Below, in pieces: positions 14,780 through 15,989 of a stretch of DNA of 15,989 nt. The stretch spans positions 1 to 15,989 of the forward strand of contig DMNP01000057.1 of assembly GCA_003452695.1 (NCBI GenBank). Direction: 5' to 3'. Made by a program: the position numbers and the translations under genes. Origin of the DNA: Eggerthellaceae bacterium (GTDB lineage: Bacteria > Actinomycetota > Coriobacteriia > Coriobacteriales > Eggerthellaceae). Each line of letters starts with the position of its first letter. Positions within the stretch are counted from its first letter, which is position 1. The notes beneath the pieces were generated by a model, which saw nothing but the letters and a program-made list of their open reading frames with translations, had not been told where the DNA came from and searched no databases.

Positions 14780-14835
14780 AATGCCTCGGAGGCGTAGCAT
14801 CATCCGGCAAGGAGTCGCCGCTTTCCGTGGGCGAT

Positions 14836-14856
14836 GCAGCGCTTCAAGGGCGCTGC
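14836..14856 (+). terminator. Small GC hairpin after the exonuclease gene
   Basis: GCAGCGC (14836-14842) pairs with GCGCTGC (14850-14856) around a 7-base loop. A second 6-bp hairpin, GCCGCG with CGCGGC, lies at 14914-14933. Neither has a U-tract, so a terminator role is only possible. Confidence 0.25.
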
Positions 14857-15024
14857 GCCATCCAGCCGGCGCTTGCCGACCGGCGCGGATTGATTGTGCA
14901 AACCCGGAACTCCGCCGCGACCATCGCCGCGGCAAGGCGTTATCGGGTGTAGTATGAGCGGTGCATTTTTCGAGTTATGTGGCGGCGCGCATGGCGCCGA
15001 AGTGAAAGGAGCCGGACGCAGCTC

Positions 15025-15989
15025 ATGGTCTTTTCCAGTCTGGTATTCCTCTTTGTGTTTCTGGTCATACACCTTGTGGTGTACGCCCTGGTGTCCGAGC
15101 GGTACCGCAACGCGGTGCTGCTGGTGTCCTCGCTCATCTTCTATTCGTGGGGCGGGCCGCAGTTTCTTCTGCTTCTTGTGGGGGACACGTTTGCCAGCTG
15201 GCTGTTCGCCCTGTTCATCGAGCGCTCGGAAACGCCCGGCAAAAAACGCCTGTTCCTGGTGCTGGAATGCGTCGTGTTGCTGGGCTTGCTCGGCGTTTTC
15301 AAGTACCTGGGTTTCTTGTTGGGAAATTTCCAGGCGCTGTTCGGCGTGCCTGCGCTCATTCCCGAAATCGTCTTGCCCATCGGCATATCGTTCTATACGT
15401 TCCAGCTAATATCGTATGTTGTGGATGTGTACCGCGGCCAGATTCACGCGCAGCCCGTGTTCTGGAAGCTGCTGCTGTATTCGTCGCTGTTCCACCAGTG
15501 CATCGCCGGGCCCATCGTGCGCTACGAGACCGTGCAAAACGAAATTGACCAGCGCCGCCCGTCGCGCACCGACATCTACTACGGCATCCGCCGTTTCACC
15601 ATTGGCCTGGCTAAAAAGGCCGTGCTGGCCAATTCGTGCGCAGCCGTGGCCGACACGCTGCTGCCCATTGGCGAAGGGGGCATCTTCACGCAGGTCACCA
15701 CCGGCTATTGGCTGGGCATGCTGTTTTTCGCGCTGCAGATATACCTGGACTTCTCGGCGTATTCCGACATGGCCATCGGCATGGGCCGCATGGTCGGGTT
15801 TCACTATCTGGAAAACTTCAACTATCCGTACCTGTGCACGTCGGTCCAGGATTTCTGGCGGCGGTGGCACATTTCGCTTTCCAGCTTCTTCCGCGACTAC
15901 GTGTACATTCCGCTTGGCGGCAGCCGTTGCTCGAAGGCCATGTACGTGCGCAACATCTTCATCGTGTGGTTCCTGACGGGCATGTGGCA
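15025..15989 (+). CDS. AlgI/DltB-like MBOAT O-acyltransferase, 3' truncated
   Basis: The first 321 residues of a membrane-bound O-acyltransferase run off the window end. Relatives move acyl groups, often acetyl, across the membrane to exported polysaccharides or teichoic acids together with a periplasmic or surface partner. Several helices are visible from residue 3 (SLVFLFVFLVIHLVVYALV, then VLLVSSLIFYSWGGPQ). The family signatures LPIGISFYTFQ (117-127), CIAGPIVRYE (159-168) and FWRRWHISLSSFFRDY (277-292, His282) follow, then YIPLGG. The visible frame stops after TGMW; the next codon begins CA, fitting the family's catalytic His in the MWHG motif. The ATG is chosen because MVFSSLVFLF starts the first helix. 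AAAGGAG is 13 bases upstream, a longer spacing than usual. The enzyme's substrate is unknown, and a partner such as an AlgJ-like or SGNH protein may lie downstream. Confidence 0.9.
   Translation, partial: MVFSSLVFLFVFLVIHLVVYALVSERYRNAVLLVSSLIFYSWGGPQFLLLLVGDTFASWLFALFIERSETPGKKRLFLVLECVVLLGLLGVFKYLGFLLGNFQALFGVPALIPEIVLPIGISFYTFQLISYVVDVYRGQIHAQPVFWKLLLYSSLFHQCIAGPIVRYETVQNEIDQRRPSRTDIYYGIRRFTIGLAKKAVLANSCAAVADTLLPIGEGGIFTQVTTGYWLGMLFFALQIYLDFSAYSDMAIGMGRMVGFHYLENFNYPYLCTSVQDFWRRWHISLSSFFRDYVYIPLGGSRCSKAMYVRNIFIVWFLTGMW

Overview
The window is a GC-rich chromosomal segment with ten protein-coding genes, two of them cut by the window edges. I see no tRNA, rRNA, CRISPR array or transposase gene. 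The gene set suggests an anaerobic high-GC Gram-positive, most likely Actinomycetota, class Coriobacteriia (Eggerthellaceae-like). The grounds are a clostridial-type 387-residue SerA, an aldo/keto reductase with a ferredoxin-like tail, tandem YhgE/Pip proteins and a secreted protein without an LPXTG anchor. The lineage call is inference from style, not from a marker gene.

Layout. (1) 1-2566, plus strand: a tightly overlapping operon with the end of a TrkH-type potassium channel gene, a small secreted and membrane-anchored protein that may hold an OB-fold, and the ribosome-assembly GTPase RsgA. It converges on serA (2664-3827, minus) across a 12-bp perfect hairpin that is probably the shared terminator. 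(2) 3828-4711: a divergent intergenic region with a palindromic REP-like element and three tandem octamers, then an unrecognised 152-residue protein whose promoter is flanked by two similar small palindromes, then a 13-bp hairpin. (3) 4712-8441, minus strand: an aldo/keto reductase with two 4Fe-4S clusters and a large secreted multidomain protein. A 154-bp MITE-like element lies between them, with 45-bp inverted repeats (44/45 matching) and near-identical 8-bp flanks. (4) 8442-13625: a second REP-like palindrome, then two overlapping YhgE/Pip-family membrane proteins on the plus strand. (5) 13743-15989: a DEDDh exonuclease-like protein, a repeat-bearing GC-rich spacer, and the start of an AlgI/DltB-like MBOAT O-acyltransferase that runs off the window.

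How the genes relate. Much of the window concerns the cell envelope: potassium uptake, an anchored extracytoplasmic protein, a secreted adhesin-like protein, two Pip proteins and an O-acyltransferase for an exported polymer. The overlapping pairs are probably co-translated; the other genes look like independent units. I found no clear new multi-gene system. The most unusual items are the MITE-like element and the promoter candidate inside it, the REP-like palindromes with shared end motifs, the secreted protein ending in a YfaP-like domain, the enlarged first Pip protein, and likely active-site substitutions in SerA and the exonuclease.
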